Shown: one piece after another, positions 9,600-18,824 of the stretch
Layout of the letters: each line of letters opens with the position of its first letter
How positions within the stretch are numbered: the first letter of the stretch is position 1
Source of the DNA: Oehlia diaphana
Taxonomy: Eukaryota > Glomeromycota > Glomeromycetes > Glomerales > Glomeraceae
Reading direction: 5' to 3'
Length of the DNA stretch: 25,807 bases
Assembly (NCBI GenBank): GCA_003833135.1
Contig: QZLH01001069.1
Location: forward strand, 1-25,807
Program-made: the position numbers and the translations under genes
The notes under the pieces: model-generated
What the model saw: the letters and a program-made list of their open reading frames with translations, nothing else
The model's database searches: none
What the model was told of the DNA's origin: nothing

Positions 9600-10020
9600 A
9601 TGTTTATTTGTTGATTTTGTTCTCCCATCACTCCTCTTCATCTTTCCATCACTTCTTTTCTCTCCCATCACTCCTTTTCGTCTCCCATCTCCCATCACTC
9701 CTCTTCATCTACTATCATGTCCTATTTCTTCTTTTTGTTTCCTATCACTTCTCACTACTCTTTTTTTACTCCTCTATTACTTTCCATTGCTCCATTGATA
9801 TTTCATTTTTTTATTAGCATCTTTCTTCTTGATAATTGTAATTTACTTATCTTTATTTATTGTTATTGTTTCTTTCACTTCATTAAAAATACGGTGATTT
9901 TTTTCTTTAAATTTCGTAAATGGGTGGCTTAAATTTTAATATTTGCAAAAAATTTTTTTTTAAAAATATTTTTTGCAATAAAATTTTAAGTTTAGCCGAT
10001 CAAAAATTAGCTAAGTTAAA
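9600..10020 (+). repeat. Pyrimidine-rich dispersed repeat, with ~20-bp minisatellite
   Basis: It contains imperfect units of TCTCCCATCACTCCTYTTCR (about 9622-9710), then a unique tail. The same sequence is found inverted at 18460-18824 plus the part after 19535. Shared words include TTTGTTTCCTATCACTTCTC, TTTTTTATTAGCATCT, ATTTACTTATCTTT and GTGATTTTTTTCTTTAAA. The string ATCATGTC occurs once here at 9714-9721, the unoccupied counterpart of the hAT target site at 18817/19536. Open frames here are low-complexity Ser/Leu/Phe products of the repeat. Confidence 0.75.
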
Positions 10021-10363
10021 AAAAAATCCGTAGCCGATTAATAAATTTACAATTCCCTTAAATTTTTACTATTTTACTATTTTAACTTATAATAAACCGA
10101 AATCTGCCATTTCTCTATACTTAATTTACTCGTTATAAATGGAAAAACATCATTTGTTTATTCATTTTATTTTAAGAAAAAGCTAGATTTAAAAAATTTA
10201 TTAGCTTGTTTATAAAAGAGAGAATTGATCATTTTTTTATACAATAACTTTCACTTAAAAGATCTTTAAAAACATGTCAAGCTCCTCCATGAAAAACTTC
10301 ATTAGTAAAAAAATAGAATATACTGTATAATTAAAAAAAATAGAATGTATAATTATAACATTA

Positions 10364-11860
10364 TTAATCGTTCACACTATATAAAAATCTAGTATCTATA
10401 TCAATCACTCCTTCATCATAATATTTCTGTACAATTTCAATATGCTTTTGGGTAAAATGATCACATTTATCAAAACGTGGGTTAAATTCAATTGGTTTTC
10501 TACCTCTCCAACCTTCAAAAAAATTTTTTAGATTATTAACTGAAAATCTCCATCTTTCATTAAAGGAAAATTCATCAAAATTTCTTGGTGAATAATTTAA
10601 TAAATAATTTAATAATTCATCACAAATAATTTCACGTTCATGCTTATCACCATCATCATCTTCAAAATTTATACTAATGGATAATTTTCTTAATTTATTA
10701 CAATTTAAGATAATTTCTTTCACACCACTTAAATTTTTCAAATAGGTATTAACACTTAAGCTTTCAATATTTGGACAATTTTTAGCAATTACTTTGAATA
10801 ATTTTATATTATATATAGCTTCTTCCCCCAAAAAATAATTCCATGTATTAATTTCTTTAATGTTTTGAGAATTTTCAATTAACCTACAAACTCCATGAGG
10901 TGATAAATGTTGTGTTTCAAGATATTGTAGTTTTGGAAAAGAAGCAATTAATAAATACTTTTTCCATTCTTGAATATCTTGTTCTAATGGATAAATTCTA
11001 AGCTTTAATTGCTCTAAATTTATTAATGAGGGCAAGAATTTTGGTGAGAGTAAGATATTCCTTAAAGTAAATCGTTTTAATGTATCTGCTTTTTTTTCTA
11101 TTGTTTCACTTAATTGTATACCTTTCATTTCATAACTTACGTAATTATTTAAGTGAAGTGATTGTAAATTTTTTTGATTATCAATAAATTTGATTAATCC
11201 TGGAGTATCTTTATCACAATTCAATAATTCCAAATTTTCGATATCTTGACAAATTTGCGCCATTCCTAATAATTTATCTGAAATCCAACTTAGATTATGT
11301 GTAATATAAAGGGTACGGAGTTGAGAAAAGCAAGTTGATGCTTCAGGATATTGATATAAGGGTAATGTTGTACACCAACGAAAAACTGTAATATTCTTAC
11401 AATTATTGATAAATAATTTATAATATTCTTGTTCCAATAACTTATATTTTTTCTGATAATCATTAGTATAAATAGATTCTTTAATTAATTCATGCCCCAT
11501 ATCTTTGATAAGAGCTGGTGAAATTTCGGAAGAAAAACTAATATAATTAAATAATGGTTTATTTGAAAAAGGAGTTAAATTTGAAATAACATTATTTTCA
11601 ATTAATAACTTTTTTGAATATGTTGGTAATAAGTCAATTATTGTATTATAAAATTTAATAAATTGTAAATTCCTCAAACGATAAGAAATTTTTTTTAAAT
11701 TTCGATGATTAAGAAGAAACTCATAAGGTTTTTCCCATAATATTTGTACTCCTATAATACACCAAAATCTATTCACCAAAATACATGAATATAAAGAATT
11801 TGGAACATATTTCAATTCAATAAAAATAATCCTAAGACAATCTTCAACGAGATGTGACAT
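10364..11860 (-). CDS. F-box / leucine-rich-repeat-like protein, complete (498 aa)
   Basis: A single uninterrupted frame runs from ATG (11858-11860) to TAA (10364-10366). Residues 1-45 form an F-box-like helix set, including LRIIFIELKYVPNSLYSC, LVNRFWC and ILWEKPYEFL. A Trp-Cys and an 'ILW' then lead into the LRR region. From about residue 180 there are irregular leucine-rich segments at 25-30-residue spacing: LRTLYITHN, IENLELLNC, LQSLHLNNY, LKRFTLRNI, LEQLKLRIY, IESLSVNTY and LRKLSISIN. An acidic EDDDGD patch lies late. By family, the F-box would bind Skp1 in an SCF ubiquitin ligase and the LRRs would choose the substrate; the substrate is unknown. No intron, signal peptide or membrane segment is seen. 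Length and architecture match the expanded F-box family of Glomeromycetes. A broken relative lies at 7728-9011. Confidence 0.9.
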   Translation of the reverse strand: MSHLVEDCLRIIFIELKYVPNSLYSCILVNRFWCIIGVQILWEKPYEFLLNHRNLKKISYRLRNLQFIKFYNTIIDLLPTYSKKLLIENNVISNLTPFSNKPLFNYISFSSEISPALIKDMGHELIKESIYTNDYQKKYKLLEQEYYKLFINNCKNITVFRWCTTLPLYQYPEASTCFSQLRTLYITHNLSWISDKLLGMAQICQDIENLELLNCDKDTPGLIKFIDNQKNLQSLHLNNYVSYEMKGIQLSETIEKKADTLKRFTLRNILLSPKFLPSLINLEQLKLRIYPLEQDIQEWKKYLLIASFPKLQYLETQHLSPHGVCRLIENSQNIKEINTWNYFLGEEAIYNIKLFKVIAKNCPNIESLSVNTYLKNLSGVKEIILNCNKLRKLSISINFEDDDGDKHEREIICDELLNYLLNYSPRNFDEFSFNERWRFSVNNLKNFFEGWRGRKPIEFNPRFDKCDHFTQKHIEIVQKYYDEGVIDIDTRFLYSVND

Positions 11861-11916
11861 ATTTTAAAATATAAAAATATTTAAAAATATTGAAATGTTG
11901 GAAAAAAAAAGATACT

Positions 11917-11932
11917 ATGAGTCATAACTCAT
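11917..11932 (-). promoter_or_regulatory. Palindrome with a TGAGTCA (Gcn4/AP-1-type) site upstream of the F-box gene
   Basis: ATGAGTCATAACTCAT is a 6-bp inverted repeat with a 4-base centre. It includes TGAGTCA at 11918-11924, about 60 bases before the F-box start codon. bZIP factors of the Gcn4/AP-1 class bind this heptamer. A role here is inference only, as one match is weak evidence. Confidence 0.3.
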
Positions 11933-12130
11933 AAGTCTCTATTTATTATTATTGTAAGCCACAGAATTGAGTCGCACAACTTACACAATTCTAAGATTAT
12001 CTACTCCGAATTTGGTTAATAATTGGCTTATAGCAAGTTTGCATATGCAACCTACTTATAATAAGTTTTTTTTTTAATAAAAAAAAAACGGTGTATTACC
12101 ATTTTATTCATAATAAAACTCCATGTTAAT

Positions 12131-12237
12131 ACCTGATTACCTGAAGTGACTCGGGTCAAACGGGTAAAAAAATTTTTCAGTTCGGCCGTTCGGGTTAACA
12201 AGGTAACCCGAACAGAACCGACCTGTTCGGAGCTCTA
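12131..12237. mobile_element. Lone hAT-like terminal fragment
   Basis: Read on the other strand it starts TAGAGCTCCGAACAGGTCGG and continues with GGTTCTGTTCGGGTTACC and further CGGG/CCCG words. This is the layout of other TAGAG-type hAT ends in the window. No opposite end or target duplication was found. Confidence 0.4.
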
Positions 12238-12627
12238 TTAAATAATGCATATGACAAAAAATTGTTAATGAGATCGATTTTATTGTATAGTACAATATTA
12301 ATCTATATAAAATATCTGAAATTTAACTAATTTTTACAAATTTAGAATAAAAGATCGAAAAAGGAAAATTGCTTTAAAGCAATTCAAATTTTCAAATTCT
12401 TTTACTGTAACTAAATCTTTAACTTTTAGAGTGGATTGAATATGATAGATTTGAAAAAATTGATAGTTGAATATGTTTCATATTATATGACTGCTACAAA
12501 CCAAGATATTACTAAAATGCTTACATTCTTCAGTTAAAATCATATTACTTATAAGGGCGCTGCCTAATATCATGTTAATATAGGTGTCCGGTAAGATATG
12601 CATTTACCCCAGTAACACCACCAAAAT
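12238..12627. other. AT-rich spacer
   Basis: No gene. It holds a perfect 18-bp palindrome AATTGCTTTAAAGCAATT (12367-12384) and TACTGTA at 12403-12409. Confidence 0.5.
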
Positions 12628-12734
12628 TTAACTACCCCAAGAGCACCCAAAAAATTCTGCGTAATCATGTGATCAACCATATTTGATATTTGATATCACA
12701 TGATTGTGATTAAAGAGTTACGTAAATTTACATA
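12628..12734 (+). repeat. MULE left terminal inverted repeat
   Basis: Inverted partner of 15108-15202, with small indels around the central CATGTGAT...ATCACATG hairpin. Confidence 0.8.
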
Positions 12735-12937
12735 AAAAAATTTGTATTAAAATATTTTATTATGAAACTTTAAAGAAAAACTTTATTACTTTATTACTTT
12801 TAAAAAAGAAAATATTTCATAAATTTATTAATTTACTGCCTATTTACAAAATAAATCACTTCTCTAAAAACATCGTATGATTATCGTGAAAGTGCGTGGA
12901 CTTGTAATCTGTCTTTCATACTTATTAATATCAGTTA

Positions 12938-13440
12938 CTAAATTTTAATTCCCTTAAAACTTGTCTGAACTGCTTGTGCCCATCTTTTATTACCAATATT
13001 TTCTTGTTCTTCTACAATTTTCAATGCTTGACATAGTATTAATTTGTAATCTTTAAAAAGTTGCATCTTTTGGTCGTCATCATCATCACTCATTGCATTT
13101 ACAATTGTGAATTGAGCAGTTTTATTATTATCCATTAAATTTGTTATATTGCTTAATGTATTATCTAAAAAAAAAAATAAAAAAAAAGTTTATTTTTGTT
13201 ATTGTCAATACGATAATACAAATATTACTATTTACCTCTATTTGAATTAAAAGGTGGATTTTGCATTGATTTTTTGCCTGGTAAAAATATAAATGGATAT
13301 ATCTCTTGACATTGAACTTTGTAAAAAAAAAGTAGGAATATTTTTGTAAATTGTGAAGCATTACTTAAATGCTTGCAAAGAAAAAATCGATTTTTAAAGC
13401 CCAAACAAGAACATATCCACTTTTCAGTATCAGTAAATAT
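12938..13440 (-). pseudogene. MULE transposase C-terminal part with SWIM zinc finger (two exons still open)
   Basis: Exon 13236-13440 is open for 68 codons and includes EKWICSCLGFKNRFFLCKHL. This is a SWIM-type C-x-C-x9-C-x-H finger, the usual C-terminal DNA-binding or interaction module of MULE transposases. It is followed by YPFIFLPGKKSMQNPPFN. A 71-bp GT-AG intron (13165-13235, donor GTAAAT, poly-pyrimidine then TTTTTAG) joins in frame to exon 12938-13164. That exon reads DNTLSNITNLMDNNKTAQF, an acidic DDDDD patch, and ends QENIGNKRWAQAVQTSFKGI before its stop. The preserved frame and intron show this end decayed late. Upstream of 13440 stops appear at once and the DDE core is absent, so no active enzyme can be made from this copy. 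A short standalone protein beginning at the ATG at 13133-13135 is unlikely. Confidence 0.75.
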
Positions 13441-13929
13441 TCATTATAATTTCTTTTTTTGAAATTATTCCACTCCTTTTTAAAATCTTTTCACCATGAA
13501 GGTTTTTCATGACCACATAAATATTTATTGTTGTTGATGATGTGTAAGAAGAATATAAATTACTAAATCAAGACGTGGTCAAAAAATTTTTTGAATATTG
13601 CAATTAAAATCTATACTATTAGTTAAATTATTTTCTAAATATTCATTAGTATTGATTTCTAAAATTCTTTCAAATAATTGTTTTGACATTTCTTCTGGAG
13701 TTAAAAGTTCTACCTCTGTGTTAGATTGATTAGATTGTTCATATTGCAAAGTAGCTTTATGATGACTAGTGTTTCGATCTGGTAGAAACTGTCATTTGGA
13801 TAAATTAAAAAAATATCTGGTTTCTATCTGGATTATCTGACTCGGATATATCCGGATATATCCGTATAGAAACTGAAACCTGGATAAATTATCAAAATTT
13901 TTTTTACTATAGATCATTTTAATAAATAA

Positions 13930-14160
13930 AATTCGTGGCATTCATTTAATTTAATATATGACATTCATTTAATTTAATATATGACATTTAATTAATTTAA
14001 TATGTTACATTTATTTAATTAAATTCGTGGCAATTATTTAATTCAATATGTGGCATTATTTAATTAATTCATGATTTATTTGATTAAATTTGTGGCTTTA
14101 ATTTGAACTAAATTCGTGGCATTTATTAAATTTATGACAATTAAATTTCATGGGATTCTT
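13930..14160 (+). repeat. Degenerate ~20-25-bp tandem array inside the hAT element
   Basis: About ten units of the form ATTCGTGGCATTNATTTAATT / ATATGACATTCATTTAATTTA follow one another, with unit length drifting between about 18 and 25 bp. Confidence 0.7.
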
Positions 14161-14574
14161 GTAAAAATTTATTAATCAATTTATAGCATTTATCTTTTTA
14201 TTTATTAAATTTAAATTACAGTTAATCTAGTCCTAAGCCCTAACCAAAATTAATAAATACTACATAATATTTACTATATTATATACTGTAGATGAACTAT
14301 AAAAATTTAATAATAAATGCCACGAATTTAAAATTTTATATTCATATTATGTGACAAATTTTGTGATATAATTTAAAATTTTTTCCTTGTAGTTAATAAA
14401 TAATTAAAAAATATATTATTATATCTTTAAAGTAAAATCTAGCCTTTATATGATATGAATTTACTAAATTGAATCATAGTATTTAACTTATTTAAAAATA
14501 TATGAAAGGTTATGAAAACTAATAAGTGATTTAAATTTTTTTAAAAAAATATTTTTTTTTATCCGGATTCTGGG

Positions 14575-14828
14575 CAGTATGTAAAATCCAAACCAAAAGT
14601 CATGTGCACAATGTGCACATTTTTGTGACGTTAGATGTGCACAAAAATTTTTAATGTGCACAATTTTTTATACTATATATATAATATGTTAAAAGATGTA
14701 AAGAACATATGTAGAAAGAAAGATTGGAAATATTATTGGAAATATTATTATAAAAATTTCTATGTGCAAAATGTGCACATTTTGATGACATCATATATGC
14801 ACATTGTGCACATAGATTTTACACACTG
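14575..14828. mobile_element. 254-bp hAT-type MITE nested inside the hAT element
   Basis: Terminal inverted repeats CAGTRTGTAAAATC (14575-14588; other strand from 14828) are flanked by the 8-bp duplication ATTCTGGG (14567-14574, 14829-14836). A second inner inverted repeat, ATGTGCACAATGTGCA (14602 on; other strand from 14813), lies just inside. There are many GTGCAC palindromes. No coding capacity. Confidence 0.85.
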
Positions 14829-15107
14829 ATTCTGGGTCAATTTTACCATTTTTTATCCAGATATTTATCCGGGTAAAAATTGTAATTATCCGGATACCTA
14901 AAAAAAAATTTATCTGGGTTTATCCGGTCGAATCCGGAAACGGATCGAAACACTAATGATGACATATATTACAAGTTTTAAATTGCTGAGTATTTTCGTT
15001 AGTGTTTTTCAACATTTTTTACATTTTTGTAAATTACTATTAGTTACAATATCCATATTGAAAGTGGAAAAGCGAAACTTTAATAAAAGATTTAATTAAC
15101 TAATATT

Positions 15108-15202
15108 TATGTAAATTACGTAACTCTTTAATCACAGTCATGTGATACGTGATGATCACATGATTTACGCAGAATTTTTTGGGGTGCTCTTGGGGTAGTT
15201 AA
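15108..15202 (-). repeat. MULE right terminal inverted repeat
   Basis: Inverted partner of 12628-12734. The transposase gene starts about 50 bp inside it, as is usual for MULEs. Confidence 0.8.
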
Positions 15203-16366
15203 TTTACATTAGAGGTAGAGCATTATTTGATTGTAGGGATATGCAGATTGTTAGGCAAATGAGTACAAATTAGTCAATTTATTTTAATTTATTGGGATTT
15301 TATGTAATAAAATGAGATATTAAAAAAAATATTTATTAAAGCATATATATGTAATAATAAGTTTTTATGAAACAAATCAGATAAAAATTGAAAATAATAG
15401 AAATAAAGGTTGTAAGCCATAGACAATTATAATATTAGAGTCATTACTTATTGTTTATTATGTTTTTAAGACATAAAATTCAATAAGATACCTGAAAAAG
15501 CCTCTTGAATGCTGTACATCACGACCATCAATTACTTAGTACTTACCCTTACAACAACACATACCCAACATTTTCTTGTCCTTCAACCCAAACATTCACA
15601 ATTAAAGAGTTCCTACCTATGAAGCATGTAAGAAACCTAATATCAGATTCCCTTCCCTTTTCTCCTTTACCTGGGGAAATTCTTTCCGTTCTTCTGCACA
15701 AGAGGAAGTTCCTGTTGCCCGTCTACCTTCATTATTAAGGGACAAATTCAGCAAAGGAAGAAAGAGACAATCATTCACATATTGAAAAATTTGGATACTT
15801 ACAGAGTACCACCAGAATATCCCAAAAACTTTCTTTTTAAAAATATGACGCCTCAAAATTGTCAATTTGAGTTGATATATTTCAATCAGATGGAATAAAA
15901 GCCAATTTAACGTTTTTTATTAAAGTTTCGAAAAATTTCGAAACTTATCTTTAACCTTAAAGATAAATGACCTTGATCACATCTTTATCATCAGTCCGCC
16001 ATGATGTATTGTTAATAAGAAAAATTCAATAGTAAATTTTTATATAGGTTCGCATATAGGCATTTCATGATGTTCAATAATCTTTATCTTTTTATTATCT
16101 TCCTTTGAAATTTAGAATTAGTAATCTGATCTGGTTTTTGAATTATACGATTCTTTTTTGAGCATTTTTTACATATTGATATAGTGTATATACTGTATAA
16201 TTATTTTATTTTATTTTTCGTGTCAAAAATAATTAGAGTAATGTAATAAATTTATTATAAAAATTATACTTAGTTAAATTTATTCATTGATTCACCGAAA
16301 TGAAAAATGTCTATCAAATAACTCCATAGTAATAAAAATTACCTTCATAAGTACTAATTGTATATA
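15203..16366. other. Intergenic stretch with a possible coding relic
   Basis: From about 15500 to 15880 the sequence is clearly richer in G+C than its flanks. It holds a 77-codon plus-strand frame (15505-15738), an 82-codon minus-strand frame (15617-15865), and a third frame reading SAQEEVPVARLPSLLRDKFS. None shows a motif I recognise. It may be a degraded gene or transposon. The rest is AT-rich, with TACTGTA at 16191-16197. Confidence 0.35.
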
Positions 16367-16542
16367 CAGTCAACTCTCTATAAATGCACCCCCCTTGGGA
16401 CTGGATAAAAGCGTGCGATTACAAAGGGTGTGCATTTATAAAGAGTAAATAATTAGAGGTCATATATACTTGGGACTGAATCAAAGTGTGCATTTAAGAA
16501 GGGAATGCACTTATAAGTAGTGCATTTATAGAGAGTTAACTG
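16367..16542. mobile_element. 176-bp Tc1/mariner-type MITE
   Basis: The ends are CAGTCAACTCTCTATAAATG on the left and CAGTTAACTCTCTATAAATG on the other strand at the right, continuing into CAC. The inverted repeat is 23 bp with one mismatch. TA lies on both sides (16365-16366, 16543-16544). CAGT ends plus TA duplication are typical of Tc1/mariner. The interior repeats GTGCATTTA and 'TTGGGACTG' words. Confidence 0.9.
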
Positions 16543-16901
16543 TATAATGAAATATATGTTTAAAAAAATTTTTGCATACATTTCTTTCAAATTTCATCCA
16601 GTCTTGTTTTTTGATCAATGTTGGGACGTTTACTTATAAAATTTTTGAAGTTTTGATTTAAAATTAAAGTCATATAAATTTGACAAAAATTCTTCAATTT
16701 TGAATAATCTTAAATAATCTTCGTTCAAACTTCAAAGTAAACGATATTACTAATTTACTTTATAAATAGAATAGTGTTTTTTGAATAAAATTTATGACAA
16801 TTATGATTCATAACTTTATGGACGTTGTTTAAATGGTCTTGATAACTCTCAAAATTGGCGATTCTATTTTGGCCTTTTGAAAAATATAATTATATGAAAT
16901 A

Positions 16902-17201
16902 TTGTATGTCTTTTATGTCTTATTCATGATTGATACTTACTGTTATTTTAGTAAACTTAAAATTGTCTATGTTTGCTGTACCACATTCCTATTTACTAAT
17001 ACGGTATCCATTTCATTATTAAAAATTTGTTACGCTAAAAAATTATTAGTTTCTTTACAAAATTTGGACAATTTTCATATGATGACTTTTTACTGGGAGA
17101 ATTCTGCCAAGTTTACAGTAAATTTTATTATCGCCAGAGAGTTTGTAAATGAAATATATCCGCTACTCGTTTGCCAAAGGAGTTTGAAATCGCTTAGGTA
17201 A
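16902..17201 (+). CDS. Uncharacterised small open frame (99 codons), doubtful
   Basis: The frame opens MYVFYVLFMIDTYCYF and runs through LLKICYAKKLLVSLQNLDNF and ENSAKFTVNFIIAREFVNEI to a stop. The first 40 residues are hydrophobic and could be a membrane segment; the rest looks like soluble protein. About 100 open codons is unusual at this A+T level, but no motif or neighbour supports function. It contains a TACAGTA heptamer at 17114-17120. It could be a relic of another gene. Confidence 0.25.
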   Translation: MYVFYVLFMIDTYCYFSKLKIVYVCCTTFLFTNTVSISLLKICYAKKLLVSLQNLDNFHMMTFYWENSAKFTVNFIIAREFVNEIYPLLVCQRSLKSLR

Positions 17202-17271
17202 AAATAGCAAAAAAGTATATATACATATATATATACTGTAAAGATTTTCATTAACTATATTATACATCAAA

Positions 17272-18115
17272 AAACCTTTCCTTCTATTAAAAAAAGAATT
17301 CAATTCTTTACCGAAATTCTGTTAGAAAAACTTACTAACAAACTATCAACAAAAAAATAAATTTCTTTCTATTAAAAAAAAATTCTCTAACGAAATTCTA
17401 TATCAAAAAACATTTTCACCTATTAAAATAAAATTCTTAAAAGAAATTACACAGTGAAATTCGATATACTGGAGGAACCTTGATATAACGGAACATAATT
17501 AGTCTTGATATATCAGAATTGGGGTCTGGAACGGATTATCATAATCTATAGATTTCTCGATATAACGGATTTTTGACAAATTTTACTATTGGAACGGATG
17601 GTTCCATTTAATATATCGAATTTCACTGTATTTATAAAGAATAGCTCCCTCCTATTAAAAAAAATTCTTTAATGAAAGCCTTTATAAAAAAAAAAAAAAT
17701 ATCCCTGTTAAAAATAATTTTCTAAAAAAATTATCTATCAAGAAAAAAAACCTTCCCTATTAAAAAATTCTCAATGAAATTCTCTATCAAAATCAATCTC
17801 TCCTGTTAAAAAAAATTTTTCCAACGAAATTATGTCAAAAAAAAATCTCCTTATTAAAAATTCTTTAACGAAATTATCTATCTATTAAAGGAAATTCCCC
17901 CATCAATAAAAAAATTCTCTAACGAAATTTTTATCAAAAAAAAAAAAAAAAAAGAAAATTCTTTTCTAATAAAAAAAATTACTCAAAAAAATTCCATCAA
18001 AGAAAAGTCTTACCTATATTAAAAAAAAAAAATTCCTTACCAAAAATTTTATTTTACAAAAAATCTAATAAAAAAAAGAAAAAAAAAAATTCTCACGAAA
18101 AATTTCTAATAAAAT
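17272..18115 (+). repeat. Array of ~12 degenerate ~45-55-bp units
   Basis: The repeating core is CTATTAAAAAAAATTCT, then CTAACGAAATT, then CTATCAAAAAA. Unit starts are near 17275, 17362, 17419, 17650, 17703, 17754, 17807 and 17852 and onwards. The array is split by the MITE at 17452-17628. Units are strongly diverged, so it is an old minisatellite. No open frame crosses it. Confidence 0.75.
17452..17628. mobile_element. 177-bp Tc1/mariner-type MITE inside the minisatellite
   Basis: Left end CAGTGAAATTCGATATA and right end (other strand) CAGTGAAATTCGATATATT are inverted repeats. TA follows at 17629-17630. The left flank is CA (17450-17451), probably a mutated TA. Inner words CTTGATATAACGGA and CTCGATATAACGGA repeat on one strand. 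It interrupts one unit of the surrounding array. Confidence 0.85.
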
Positions 18116-18184
18116 CTATGACTGGCCCTGTTCTACTATGAGTACTATCAAAACAGATCGAAAACAGATCTGATCTATCTACCC

Positions 18185-18406
18185 CAGTATCGCCAGAAAA
18201 TTATTTCACCCCCACGTGACTTTGGCCGGCATTATGAGATTTGGCTGGAATTAAGAAATTAACCATGTGACGAATAACGAGTGACAAATAGGATTTTAGA
18301 CCCCGAAAAAAATCTCTGTCCCCAGAATACTTAAAAAAAAATCAGCCATCAGCCGATATAATCTTCACCAGTATCGCCAGAAAATTTTTTCACCTCCACG
18401 TGACCC
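18185..18406 (+). repeat. ~38-bp direct repeat pair containing CACGTGAC
   Basis: CCAGTATCGCCAGAAAATT, then TTTCACC and CCACGTGAC, occurs at about 18184-18220 and 18368-18404. In between is a GGCCGGCATTATG / GGCTGGAATTAAG pair (18224-18255). Probably part of a longer transposon-derived sequence. Confidence 0.7.
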
Positions 18407-18459
18407 TAAATAATTTGTCACCCGTGTCACATCCCTCCACTTTCTCATTTTTTATAACT

Positions 18460-18824
18460 TAGTTTTGATTGGTTAAACATAAAATTTTATTGCAAAAGAT
18501 ACTTTTTTAAAAAATTTTTTTGCAAACATATTTAATTCAAATAATCTTATTTAATGAAATTTTATTTGCAAATATTACATTTAAGTCACACATTTTCGAT
18601 TTTAAAGAAAAAAATCACTGTATTTATTTTTAATGAAGTGATACAAATAAAAAAAACAATAACAATAAATAAAAAAGATAAGTAAATTAAAATGATCAAT
18701 GAGAAAAGATGCTAATAAAAAAATGAAATAACAATGGAGTAATGGAAAGTAATTGAAGATGAAAGGGAGTAAAAAAAGAGCAATGAGAAGTGATAGGAAA
18801 CAAAAAGGATAAATAGGACATGAT
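18460..18824 (-). repeat. Dispersed repeat (inverted copy of 9600-10020), left part
   Basis: It reads as the reverse complement of 9714-10020 with moderate divergence. It is interrupted at 18825 by a hAT-type element and continues after 19535 with the minisatellite part. Confidence 0.75.

Larger units (their letters stand above)
13767..14955. mobile_element. 1189-bp hAT-type non-autonomous element nested in the MULE gene
   Basis: The ends are inverted copies of TAGTGTTTCGATC (13767-13779 and 14943-14955), flanked by the perfect 8-bp duplication ATGATGAC (13759-13766 and 14956-14963). An 8-bp duplication is the hAT hallmark. Subterminal regions are dense in ATCCGGATA-type words. No transposase is encoded. 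The interior has a ~22-bp array (13930-14160) and a nested MITE (14575-14828). Confidence 0.9.
13579..15056 (-). pseudogene. MULE-associated protein N-terminal part, split by a hAT-type insertion
   Basis: ATG at 15054-15056 opens MDIVTNSNLQKCKKC. A one-base deletion then shifts the frame, and KNTNENTQQFKTCNICHH follows, giving a CxxC...CxxC pair typical of the N-terminal zinc-binding segment of this family. At 14956 the reading is interrupted by the element 13767-14955. Beyond it the same frame resumes with KATLQYEQSNQSNTEVELL, LTPEEMSKQLFERILEIN and NLTNSIDFNCNIQ, then stops at 13579-13581. Removing the insertion and one target copy rejoins the frame exactly. The pattern 'LTP(E/D)EMS..L.E.IL.I' is familiar from many Glomeromycete proteins. 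Stop, frameshift and insertion make it non-functional. Confidence 0.65.
12628..15202 (-). mobile_element. Decayed MULE (Mutator-like element) with long terminal inverted repeats
   Basis: Left arm 12628-12734 and right arm 15108-15202 are inverted copies over about 95-107 bp (TTAACTACCCCAAGAGCACC inward, then AAAAAATTCTGCGTAA and ATTAAAGAGTTACGTAA). Each arm carries an internal ATCATGTGAT/ATCACATGAT inverted pair. Between them the minus strand encodes an N-terminal Cys-rich piece and a C-terminal SWIM-finger piece of a transposase. Long inverted repeats plus a SWIM domain are typical of MULEs. The catalytic DDE core is missing. The native element is about 1.4 kb once the nested insertion is discounted. 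No clear 9-bp target duplication is left. Confidence 0.75.

Noticed and set aside
9478..9932. Three overlapping plus-strand open frames rich in Ser, Phe and Leu
   Set aside because: They are translations of the TCTCCCATCACTCC minisatellite and its pyrimidine-rich tail; the same DNA recurs inverted at 18460-19750.
13161..13361. Minus-strand 66-codon frame with many Phe/Ile
   Set aside because: It crosses the intron and the SWIM exon in a wrong frame.
17272..18115. Possible CRISPR-like array
   Set aside because: Units are contiguous and degenerate with no unique spacers, and the window is eukaryotic.
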